The notes beneath the pieces are model-generated. The model was not told where the DNA came from and did no database searches. It saw only the letters and a program-made list of their open reading frames with translations. The position numbers and the translations under genes are program-made. A stretch of DNA of 64,000 nucleotides from Bacteroidaceae bacterium (GTDB lineage Bacteria > Bacteroidota > Bacteroidia > Bacteroidales > Bacteroidaceae): assembly GCA_017622495.1 (NCBI GenBank), contig JAGAQY010000024.1, forward strand, positions 62,001 to 126,000, in the 5' to 3' direction. Shown here piece by piece: positions 37,748 to 45,302 of this stretch; the first letter of the stretch is position 1; every line of letters begins with the position of its first letter.

Positions 37748-38779
37748 CAACGGTATTCCAGCTTCCTTACATTCTGTCTTCATCTCCTCGGGCCAGATGC
37801 TCGACTGTATCTCTCCGATGTGTGCCTTCTTCAAAAACAGCATGCACAGGCGCGATTGGCCTATGCCGCCACCGATGCAGAGGGGCAGCGTATCGTTCAG
37901 TATGCGTTGATGGAAGTAGAGCGATGAGCGGTCCTCCTTGCCCGTGAGGCGTAGCTGCTCCTGCATCACCTCCTTGTTTACGCGTATGCCCATCGACGAC
38001 AGTTCGAAGGAGCGTCCCAGCAGTTCGTTCCATACGATGATGTCACCGTTCAGACCGTTGTATCCGTCGCTGTTCGGGGTCGACCAGTCGTCATAGTCCG
38101 GTGCGCGGTTGTCGTGTGGCTCGCCATGGCTCAGTTTGCCACCTATACCTATAATAAATACGGCACCATACTTCTTGGCTATGGCATGCTCGCGCTCCTT
38201 GGGCGACAGGTCGGGGTACATCTGCATTAGCTCCTCGGCATGGATGAAGTGTATCTCCTCGGCCAGCGAAGGTTTCAGGGCAGGGTACATCTCATACACC
38301 ATATATTCGGTGCGCAGCATGGCAGCATATATGCGTTCTACGATTTTCTTCAAGAACTCCACATTGCGGTTCTCCTCACCGATGACACGTTCCCAGTCCC
38401 ACTGGTCCACGTAGAGCGAGTGCAGGTTGCCCAGCTCTTCATCGGCACGTATGGCGTTCATGTCGGTGTAGATGCCATACCCTTTGGGGATGCCATATTC
38501 AGCCAGTGTCAGTCGTTTCCACTTGGCCAGCGAGTGCACCACCTCGGCCCGTGCGTCTCTGAGGTCCTTGATGGGGAACGATACGGCACGCTCCACACCA
38601 TTGAGGTCATCGTTGATACCCAATCCCTGCAGCACAAAGAGCGGTGCAGTGACACGTCGCAGGCGCAACTCCGTGGAGAGGTTCTGCTGAAAAAACTCCT
38701 TTATCTGTTTGATGGCCAGCTCTGTCTGCTTGAGGTCAAGTACGGGCTTGTAGCTATCAGGTTTTATCAAATAACTCAT
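37742..38779 (-). CDS. asnA: Aspartate-ammonia ligase (asparagine synthetase A), 345 aa
   Basis: The protein reads through the class II synthetase-like AsnA fold: LKQTELAIKQIKEFFQ at the start, ELRLRRVTAPLFV, then DIIVWNELLGRSFELSSMGIRV and CIGGGIGQSRLCMLFL near the end, which is the class II motif 3-like ATP site. The enzyme makes asparagine from aspartate, ammonia and ATP. The length fits the family (about 330-345 aa). The stop codon is embedded in an 8-bp repeat array. The promoter at 38809-38838 is back to back with that of the tRNA-Arg gene. Confidence 0.96.
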   Translation of the reverse strand: MSYLIKPDSYKPVLDLKQTELAIKQIKEFFQQNLSTELRLRRVTAPLFVLQGLGINDDLNGVERAVSFPIKDLRDARAEVVHSLAKWKRLTLAEYGIPKGYGIYTDMNAIRADEELGNLHSLYVDQWDWERVIGEENRNVEFLKKIVERIYAAMLRTEYMVYEMYPALKPSLAEEIHFIHAEELMQMYPDLSPKEREHAIAKKYGAVFIIGIGGKLSHGEPHDNRAPDYDDWSTPNSDGYNGLNGDIIVWNELLGRSFELSSMGIRVNKEVMQEQLRLTGKEDRSSLYFHQRILNDTLPLCIGGGIGQSRLCMLFLKKAHIGEIQSSIWPEEMKTECKEAGIPLI

Positions 38780-38808
38780 CTTGGTTTGTTTTTTTGCTAT
38801 ATAAAATG

Positions 38809-38838
38809 CAAAAATAGAGATTTATTGTCAATATTCAA
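38809..38838 (-). promoter_or_regulatory. asnA promoter
   Basis: On the minus strand TTG (38836-38838), 19 bp, TATTTTTG (38809-38816). The leader is about 30 nt. It abuts the divergent tRNA promoter. Confidence 0.7.
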
Positions 38839-38868
38839 TTGTAAATTGGTATTTATTTGCTAATTTTG
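38839..38868 (+). promoter_or_regulatory. tRNA-Arg promoter
   Basis: TTG (38839-38841), 19 bp, TAATTTTG (38861-38868), ending 10 bp before the first base of the tRNA. Confidence 0.7.
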
Positions 38869-38878
38869 CACATCGAAT

Positions 38879-38952
38879 GGTTCCGTAGCTTAGCTGAATA
38901 GAGCGTCAGATTCCGGTTCTGAAGGTCGTGGGTTTGAATCCCACCGGGATCA
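38879..38952 (+). tRNA. tRNA-Arg, anticodon CCG
   Basis: The cloverleaf closes fully. The acceptor GGTTCCG pairs with CGGGATC with two G-U pairs; the D stem is GCTT/GAGC; the anticodon stem TCAGA/TCTGA carries the loop TTCCGGT, so the anticodon CCG (38913-38915) reads the Arg codon CGG. The T stem is GTGGG/CCCAC. The discriminator base is A and CCA is not encoded. It is followed by a strong terminator. Confidence 0.95.
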
Positions 38953-38960
38953 CAAGCAGG

Positions 38961-38990
38961 TCCGCATCGGTATCCGGTGTGGATTTTTTT
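38961..38990 (+). terminator. Rho-independent terminator of tRNA-Arg
   Basis: A 10-bp stem (TCCGCATCGG with CCGGTGTGGA, two G-U pairs) and a 3-nt loop are followed directly by seven T residues. It lies 8 bp after the tRNA. Confidence 0.9.
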
Positions 38991-39017
38991 GATTATGATA
39001 GTTAATAATCGAACAAT

Positions 39018-42000
39018 ATGAAGAGAATCTATCTATGCCTGGTGGCACTGCTCACGCTGGTGGGGGCTGTGGCTGCCGATGAGAAGGACATTACGCAGAC
39101 CTATGTGCTGAATGCCTCGTTTGAGGCCGATGCCGTAGCCAATCTTGCCGAAGTGACAAACTCTGCCGACGGACGTCGCGGCTGGACACTTGCCAACCCT
39201 GAGGGATGGACGGTGAGCGGCACCGCAGTGACACAACTGCTGGTGAAGGCCGACTGCTATGCCGACAATAACTTTGGTCAGGTGACCACCGTAGCCGATG
39301 GCGAGGCCGCCTACTACCTGCGCCAGGGATGGGCCACTGGCTCTACCAAGGTGGCGCAGACGCTGAAGGACCTGCCTGCAGGTAAGTATAAACTCACCCT
39401 AGATCACCGCACAGGGTATGCCAATAGTGCTACCTCATCGCTCACCCTCTCGGCGGGTACTATGGCAGTGACCGAGAGTTTCGTGCAGGGCAGTGCGGGA
39501 TTCTTTGCTACGGCTCCGTGGAAGACCACCGAAGTAGTGTTTTCGACAGCCTCGGCAGGCGATGTGGAGATTGCCGTGAAGGCCGATTGGCTCTCGGGAG
39601 GCAGCTGCGTGATGATGGACAATATACGCCTGTATGAGCTCCCCGACGACTATGTGGAGCCCGAGCAACCCGACGAGACCGACGTGGAGAGTCCCACCGA
39701 GGGTGTTATCACCCACGACTTCGTGCCCGAGGCACAGATGAAGGACGACTTGCTGCAGATGCTGGCCAACTTCAGCCTATGGATGAAGAACGATTTCCAG
39801 CCCTGCGAGGCTCCCAACAGCATAGGTGAGGTGTGTGGCTGTTTCCGTGGCGAGAACACCATGGCTAACGATGAGCGTGGTGTGCGCCCCAATGCTGACC
39901 TCTCGATGATATGTGCCTTCCTGGTGAAGTATGCCAAGGATAAGGTGACCCTGCCTAAGGGCGTGACATGGACCGATGTGGAGGATATGGCTATGCAGTC
40001 GCTTGTGTTTGCCTACTCTACCCACAAGGCCAACCGCCTCAAGGTGTGCAAGGGCAACAACTACTGGGGCTCCACGAGCAAGAACGACTACACATGGGAG
40101 TCGTCGCTATGGGCCATGTCTGTAGCCTACTCGGCCTACTTCCAGTGGAACAAACTCACCGACGAGCAGAAGGGATACATCTACGCCCTGCTCAAGGCCG
40201 AGTGTAACTACGAGCTGGAGCGCTCTATCCCCACGGGATATGTCTCTGACTCCAAGGCCGAGGAGAATGGCTGGGAGGCCGACGTGTTGGCTGCAGCCTT
40301 GGGCCTCTTCCCCAACGATGAGCTAGCTCCGAGGTGGTTTGCCCGTCTACGCGAGTTTGCCATTAACAGCTACTCACACTATGCCGATGCTACGGACAAG
40401 ACCGTCATCGATCCCGACTATGACAACACCACCGTGGCCGACCTCTATAAGGGCAAGAACCTCTACGACGACTTCACCTTGCAGAACCACAACCTCTTCC
40501 ACACCAGCTACCAGAACGTGGTGATGCAGGAACTGGGCGAGGCTGCCCTGGCACTGAAGATGTTTCAGTTGGGCACCACAGGCGTGGAGAAGTGGCACAC
40601 CAATGCCCTGATGCACAACAACCAGGAGGTGATGGATGAGGTGCTCAACTGGTTGGCCTTGGCTGATGGCGAACTGGCCATGCCCAACGGCAATGACTGG
40701 AGCCTCTTCCTCTTCGACCAGATTACCTCGTACTCAACGATGGCCTGTTTCCTGCGCGACCCCAATGCGCTCATGCTCGAGAACATGGCTTACAAGTATA
40801 TCAAGGCACGCCAGCAGACCACTGCCGATGGCTCATGGCTGCTCAATGCCGATGTGGGTGCCCGCCGTATGGGGGTGGAGGCTCACCGCGTGATGATGAC
40901 CTGGCTAATGCACGAGACCCTCTCTACGGCCGACCTCACGGCAACGGTGTGGAGCGACTTCAACGCCCGCTATGCCGATGCCAAGGTGTTTGGTACACAG
41001 AATATCGTGCGTGCCGCCACGGACGACCGCTTCACCTGCTTCTCATGGAGCACCGGATTGAAGAGCTACACGGGCTATGTGGCAGCCAACAGCCCCGACA
41101 AGAACAAAATCATCGTACCCTACCGTGCCAACAATACGGGTAACTTCCTTGGCTGGTACACCGTGAGCGGAAAGGGAACCAATGCCACTCCCGTGGTGAG
41201 CGGCATCTATGACCTGCGCGGCAACAGCTACACCATGAATGGCGAGCTCAACACCAACGACGCTACGCTCAACAATCGCTTTGCCATCTATTCCACACCG
41301 GGCAACGCCGTCATCTACCTCGACTATGTACGTGGCAATGCCGCCGGTACCATCACCCGTGAGCAGGGGGGACTGATGGCCATCAGCGTGGATCCGATGA
41401 TGAAGGAGAAGAGAACGATGTATAGTCAACAGTCAGCGGTCGACGGTCTACAGTCTGTACAGCTCGATGGTAGCTCGCTTACCACATGGCAGACTCCGTG
41501 GGTCAACGTAGACAATGAGCTGGGTATCGTATCGAAGAGTGCCCGCAGCATGGCCTTTGGCGACCGTTCGCTTAACAACTCCATTCACACGGCCAAGCTG
41601 TATCCGTCATACTCAGCCGAGAGCCGTAGCTTCAGTGCTGGCGAGGTGGTAGACCGCCGTCATATCATCTACTATAGCAATATGGATGCTGCTACCACGC
41701 AGACCATGAGCGAGGCGCTGCAGGTGCTTACCGACCGTGTACCCGAAGGCTGGAACGGTGTCATCGCTCCCGACCCCGACGGAGCATATTACCTCCTGCT
41801 CGCCAACTTCGTGAGCGACCGCAAGTGTGCCCTCACCGAGGTGGCTTGTCCGCTGGGAGCTCCGGTATTTGGCTCGCCGACCTCTATCGCCGATAGCAAG
41901 TCGGCTGCTGAGTTCGTAGCCGAGATCAACCACTCGGTGAGTGAGACGCTGCGTGTGTTCGTCAAGGGCGATGGACTCACCGCACTGCAAGATCCCGTCG

Positions 42001-43055
42001 ACTCATGTGCCGCCTACCTCGCCACTACAGGCAAGCAACCGACCGAGGTCACGGTGAGCATCGTATCGGGTGATACCGTAGCTACAGGCACCTTCACCTT
42101 CTGCGGCACTGTCAAGGTGAGCGTCGAGGGTACCACACTCAAAGTAGAGGAGGCGTCCTTCCCCGAGGATGATAATGTAAATTTTAATGAGGGTTATACC
42201 GACATCACCGCTGAAATGTTGACCAACGCCAACTTTGAAGACGATGTCACCTATGGCAATGCGGGTGGCAACGTGACGTTGGGCAGCACGGTCTATAACC
42301 CTTGCTATGTGAACGCGGTGAAAGCAAAAGATTCGAAATACCCCAATGTGCTCCCCGTGGAGGGATGGACAGCCAAGGCCTCGCTCTCGGGTGGCTCCAA
42401 CTATGCCCGCATGTACTCCATGCCCTATAGCACCACGATGTATTGCGTGAGTCCCTCCAATGTGGGCAACTATGCAGCCCAGTGTGCCCGTCCGCTGATG
42501 GACGACAGCTGTGGTGTGCGCTGCCTCACGGTGCTCAACTCATGGACCTCGGGTACCAACCGCATCGTGCAGTCGGTGACCCTCCCCGCCGGCGATTACC
42601 GCTTGCTCATCGACATGCGCTACGAGTGCACCAACCAACAGAGCAACGATGGCAGTCGTGTGGTGGCCTCGGGTAATACCAATACATCATATACCGGTAT
42701 CAAGTATGGCGGAACCACTGATTACCGTTACCCTGCGGAAAATGCCTCTTGGGAACTCATACCCTATGACTTCACCCTTGCCGAGCAGGGTGAGGTGGAG
42801 ATAAGCCTTGGCTTTGCTACCTCGGCCAGCGTAGGTGCAGCCAACAATACACTGCTGTATATCGATAATGTGCGCCTGCTGAAGAAGGATACCAATGTGG
42901 AGGATGCTATAGAGACACCGCAGCAGGATGCTCCCGTAGATGTGTATTCGCTTCAAGGAGTATGCCTGCGCACGGCACAGCCTGCGGGTATGGCTTTACA
43001 GGGACTTGACAAGGGTATATACCTTGTAGGTGGAAAGAAAGTGGTGGTAGAGTAG
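39018..43055 (+). CDS. Secreted alpha/alpha-toroid-type putative polysaccharide lyase or hydrolase with CBM-like ends, 1345 aa
   Basis: A signal peptide ends near residue 20 (AVAAD). An N-terminal CBM-like beta sandwich follows (about 27-207, with VLNASFEADA and MMDNIRLYEL). A helical region of about 240-690 looks like an alpha/alpha toroid, with WESSLWAMSVAYSAYFQW, ENGWEADVLAAALGLFPND and the polar stretch TLQNHNLFHTSYQNV, where Asn, His and Tyr could be catalytic. A beta-sandwich region (about 700-1040), a C-terminal CBM-like sandwich (about 1065-1285) and a sorting-like tail (VDVYSLQGVCLR, LDKGIYLVGGKK) complete it. The layout recalls toroid polysaccharide lyases, but I cannot place it in a numbered family. 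A heptamer repeat lies inside the coding sequence at 41425-41459. I saw no clear promoter between the tRNA terminator and the ATG. Confidence 0.65.
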   Translation: MKRIYLCLVALLTLVGAVAADEKDITQTYVLNASFEADAVANLAEVTNSADGRRGWTLANPEGWTVSGTAVTQLLVKADCYADNNFGQVTTVADGEAAYYLRQGWATGSTKVAQTLKDLPAGKYKLTLDHRTGYANSATSSLTLSAGTMAVTESFVQGSAGFFATAPWKTTEVVFSTASAGDVEIAVKADWLSGGSCVMMDNIRLYELPDDYVEPEQPDETDVESPTEGVITHDFVPEAQMKDDLLQMLANFSLWMKNDFQPCEAPNSIGEVCGCFRGENTMANDERGVRPNADLSMICAFLVKYAKDKVTLPKGVTWTDVEDMAMQSLVFAYSTHKANRLKVCKGNNYWGSTSKNDYTWESSLWAMSVAYSAYFQWNKLTDEQKGYIYALLKAECNYELERSIPTGYVSDSKAEENGWEADVLAAALGLFPNDELAPRWFARLREFAINSYSHYADATDKTVIDPDYDNTTVADLYKGKNLYDDFTLQNHNLFHTSYQNVVMQELGEAALALKMFQLGTTGVEKWHTNALMHNNQEVMDEVLNWLALADGELAMPNGNDWSLFLFDQITSYSTMACFLRDPNALMLENMAYKYIKARQQTTADGSWLLNADVGARRMGVEAHRVMMTWLMHETLSTADLTATVWSDFNARYADAKVFGTQNIVRAATDDRFTCFSWSTGLKSYTGYVAANSPDKNKIIVPYRANNTGNFLGWYTVSGKGTNATPVVSGIYDLRGNSYTMNGELNTNDATLNNRFAIYSTPGNAVIYLDYVRGNAAGTITREQGGLMAISVDPMMKEKRTMYSQQSAVDGLQSVQLDGSSLTTWQTPWVNVDNELGIVSKSARSMAFGDRSLNNSIHTAKLYPSYSAESRSFSAGEVVDRRHIIYYSNMDAATTQTMSEALQVLTDRVPEGWNGVIAPDPDGAYYLLLANFVSDRKCALTEVACPLGAPVFGSPTSIADSKSAAEFVAEINHSVSETLRVFVKGDGLTALQDPVDSCAAYLATTGKQPTEVTVSIVSGDTVATGTFTFCGTVKVSVEGTTLKVEEASFPEDDNVNFNEGYTDITAEMLTNANFEDDVTYGNAGGNVTLGSTVYNPCYVNAVKAKDSKYPNVLPVEGWTAKASLSGGSNYARMYSMPYSTTMYCVSPSNVGNYAAQCARPLMDDSCGVRCLTVLNSWTSGTNRIVQSVTLPAGDYRLLIDMRYECTNQQSNDGSRVVASGNTNTSYTGIKYGGTTDYRYPAENASWELIPYDFTLAEQGEVEISLGFATSASVGAANNTLLYIDNVRLLKKDTNVEDAIETPQQDAPVDVYSLQGVCLRTAQPAGMALQGLDKGIYLVGGKKVVVE
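41425..41459 (+). repeat. GTCAACA-type heptamer array inside the toroid-protein gene
   Basis: Five 7-bp units in step: GTCAACA, GTCAGCG, GTCGACG, GTCTACA, GTCTGTA. The family is the same as the arms of the palindrome at 25794-25828. The reading frame stays open, and the array encodes a Ser/Gln/Val-rich stretch (SQQSAVDGLQSVQ) at about residues 803-815. Confidence 0.75.
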
Positions 43056-43068
43056 GCGTGATATGTTG

Positions 43069-44202
43069 TCAGTTGAGCCCCTTGCGACGACTGATGATGA
43101 CGTAGATGATGATGGGTGCGCCTATGATGGGGGTGATGGCATTGAGCGGAAGTAGGCCATTGTCGCCGGGCAGTGTGCTGATGAGGTTGCACAGCAGGGC
43201 GATGGAGGCGCCGCAGAGCAGTGTGGTAGGCAGCAGTGTACGATGATTTCCCGTGCCCAAAAGCAGACGCGCCATGTGTGGTACGGCCAATCCAATGAAG
43301 TTAATAGGTCCGCAGTAGGCGGTGGTGACAGCTACGAGCAGTCCTGTAGCGAGGAGTAGCAACGAACGGGTACGCCGGATGTTGATGCCTAAATTTTCGG
43401 CATAGCGCTCGCCTAGGAGCAGGGCATTGAGCGGCTTGATGAGTGCGATGGAAATAATTAGTCCGATAAGAATGAAAGTCGTGAAGAGGGGAAGGCTGTG
43501 GCGCGACACGCCGCCAAAGTTTCCCATGCCCCACATCATATAGGATTGCACGCCCTCGGCAGTAGAGAAGAAGTTGAGCAACGATACGGCTGACGACACG
43601 ATGTAGCTTATCATCATTCCCACGATAAGCAGCATGGTGTGGCTGCGCAGGCGGGAGGCGAAGAACAGTATGAGCAGTGTCACGAGCAGTGCGCCCACGA
43701 AGGCTGCACCCACAAGAGCAATCGATCCGTCGAAGAAGAGGTTGCCGGCAGGTATGAGTCCACCAAAGAGAAGCAGCACGATGGCAGCACCGAGTCCGGC
43801 ACCGGAGTTGATTCCGAGGATGTCGGGGCCAGCCAGCGGATTGTTGAAGGCTGTCTGCAGCATCAGGCCCGATACGGAGAGGGCGGCTCCTGAGAGTAGG
43901 GCGGTGAGTGCCTGAGGCAGGCGTGACTCCAGGATGATGTATTCCCAGGAGGCCTTGGAGGCTTCGCCACCGAAGAGGATATGGATGACCTCGCCCATCG
44001 GGATGCGTACGGAACCATATAGCAAGTTGGCGAGAAAAAGAGCCACGATAAGGAGGCTTAGTGTGAATTGACAATTGACAATTGCTTTTCCCTTCGGCCA
44101 GCGAACTTTGTTTGACAATTGGCAATTACCAATTGCTTTCCCCTTCGGCTTGCGAACTTCGTTTGGCGCTTGACAGTTATGTGTTTTGTATATTTTCTTC
44201 AT
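43069..44202 (-). CDS. btuC: FecCD/BtuC-type ABC transporter permease, 377 aa, with repeat-encoded N-terminal extension
   Basis: This is a polytopic permease of the BtuC/FecCD family, with about ten membrane segments starting near residue 48 (LSLLIVALFLANLLYGSVRIP). Family signatures include LPQALTALLSGAALSVSGLMLQ, NNPLAGPDILGINSGAGLGA and GPINFIGLAVPHMARLL. The cobalamin riboswitch upstream makes a corrinoid more likely than an iron-siderophore as substrate. The first 47 residues are odd: hydrophilic, with NEVRKPKGKAI and NKVRWPKGKAI encoded by two copies of an intergenic-type repeat. The gene overlaps the btuF stop (TAATG), so translation is probably coupled. No BtuD ATPase gene is visible nearby. 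Confidence 0.88.
   Translation of the reverse strand: MKKIYKTHNCQAPNEVRKPKGKAIGNCQLSNKVRWPKGKAIVNCQFTLSLLIVALFLANLLYGSVRIPMGEVIHILFGGEASKASWEYIILESRLPQALTALLSGAALSVSGLMLQTAFNNPLAGPDILGINSGAGLGAAIVLLLFGGLIPAGNLFFDGSIALVGAAFVGALLVTLLILFFASRLRSHTMLLIVGMMISYIVSSAVSLLNFFSTAEGVQSYMMWGMGNFGGVSRHSLPLFTTFILIGLIISIALIKPLNALLLGERYAENLGINIRRTRSLLLLATGLLVAVTTAYCGPINFIGLAVPHMARLLLGTGNHRTLLPTTLLCGASIALLCNLISTLPGDNGLLPLNAITPIIGAPIIIYVIISRRKGLN
44066..44165 (-). repeat. Double repeat (AATTGAC heptamers plus CCCTTCGG hairpin unit) inside the 5' end of btuC
   Basis: There are two copies of one unit: CAATTG-type heptamers followed by GCTTTTCCCTTCGGC and GCGAACTTTGTTTG (44066-44114) or close variants (44115-44165). 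The CGCTGGCCGAAGGGAAA core also occurs, as an intergenic copy, at 49298-49315. The repeat is in frame with btuC. Confidence 0.75.
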
Positions 44203-45296
44203 TATAATTTATGGAAATAGCGTAGTGTGTCACTCGGCAGTAATGCGGGGTGCAGTATCTTGATATAGTCGTGCAGGAGTCGTTCGGGGTGGAAGGGTGT
44301 CTCTTCGTAGAAGATGAGTTCGGCGGAGTTGCACCCATAGACATTCCCGTGTTGGTAAGCACTGAATAGGGTGTAGGGTTGGTAGGTTTGCCCAAGGTGA
44401 GGTAGGCACATACGTTGGCGACTGTTGTTGTAGCGGATAAGCCATATATCAGCTTGCTGGCCACGCTCAAGTACGGTCTCGAAGGAGAGGGGCACGGATC
44501 CGCTCTTGGCATTGTCGCTGAAGATATACCATCCGCCAGCGTCGGAGATGAGCTGTGCCATGGTGCTACGTCCGCCCGGTACGTACCAGGCCGAACCGTT
44601 CTGCGTATCGAAGAGTACGGTGGGGCGCTGCTGTGAGGGAATGCTGTCGGTGAGCACTTTCAGGGAATGATATTGGGCTTCGATGGCGGTAAAGAGTGAG
44701 TCGGCCTCGTGTCCCTTGCCGAAGAGCCGGCCATAGAGACGTATCCACTCGGCACGCCCTAATGCGGAGGTCTCCATATAGTCAGCACACTGGACGATGG
44801 GGATGCCCAAGCTCTCGAGGTTACCGTAGGTGCTGGCATTCTCGTAGGGCGAGAGCAGGATGAGGTCGGCATCGAGGCCGATGATGCGCTCGCGGTCAGG
44901 AGTCATGGCACTGCCTATGTTGCTGATGCGGCCAGCGGACAATGCTTCGCGGATTCGTGGATTGGCGATGTACTCAGCCTCGCAAACTCCTATGAGTGCA
45001 TCGAGCATGCCCAGCTCTTCGATGAGGCTGCTATGGGTGGCAGTGAAGGAAATAGTACGGGAGAACTCGGGGTTATCGTTTATTGTAAACGTTTGCAGCA
45101 ATTTGTCCTTATCCCACGGACTATGTATCAGCACTTCGGTGTAATCCTCGTATTTGATGAGGGTGAGGTACTCTGCATAGCGTAGCGCCAATGTGTCGCC
45201 TTGAACGTGTGTGTGAGGGCTTTTGCCACCGTGGCAAGAGGTGAGTGTGCACACCATGGCGGCAGTGAGTATTATATTGTGGAGTAGATGTCTCAT
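44202..45296 (-). CDS. btuF: Periplasmic cobalamin-binding lipoprotein of the BtuF/FecB type, 364 aa
   Basis: The lipobox is LTSC (Cys about 21). The fold is that of class III periplasmic binding proteins with two lobes. Lobe one contains RTISFTATHSSLIEELGMLDA and GVCEAEYIANPRIREALSAG, then RIIGLDADLILLSPYEN. A long helix links to lobe two, with RPTVLFDTQNGSAWYVPGGRS. It is encoded 6 bp after the TonB-dependent receptor gene and overlaps the permease gene by 1 bp. In the riboswitch context it should carry cobalamin or a related corrinoid from the receptor to the permease. Iron-siderophore binding proteins share the fold, so the substrate rests on the riboswitch. Confidence 0.87.
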   Translation of the reverse strand: MRHLLHNIILTAAMVCTLTSCHGGKSPHTHVQGDTLALRYAEYLTLIKYEDYTEVLIHSPWDKDKLLQTFTINDNPEFSRTISFTATHSSLIEELGMLDALIGVCEAEYIANPRIREALSAGRISNIGSAMTPDRERIIGLDADLILLSPYENASTYGNLESLGIPIVQCADYMETSALGRAEWIRLYGRLFGKGHEADSLFTAIEAQYHSLKVLTDSIPSQQRPTVLFDTQNGSAWYVPGGRSTMAQLISDAGGWYIFSDNAKSGSVPLSFETVLERGQQADIWLIRYNNSRQRMCLPHLGQTYQPYTLFSAYQHGNVYGCNSAELIFYEETPFHPERLLHDYIKILHPALLPSDTLRYFHKL

Positions 45297-45302
45297 CTTA
45301 TG

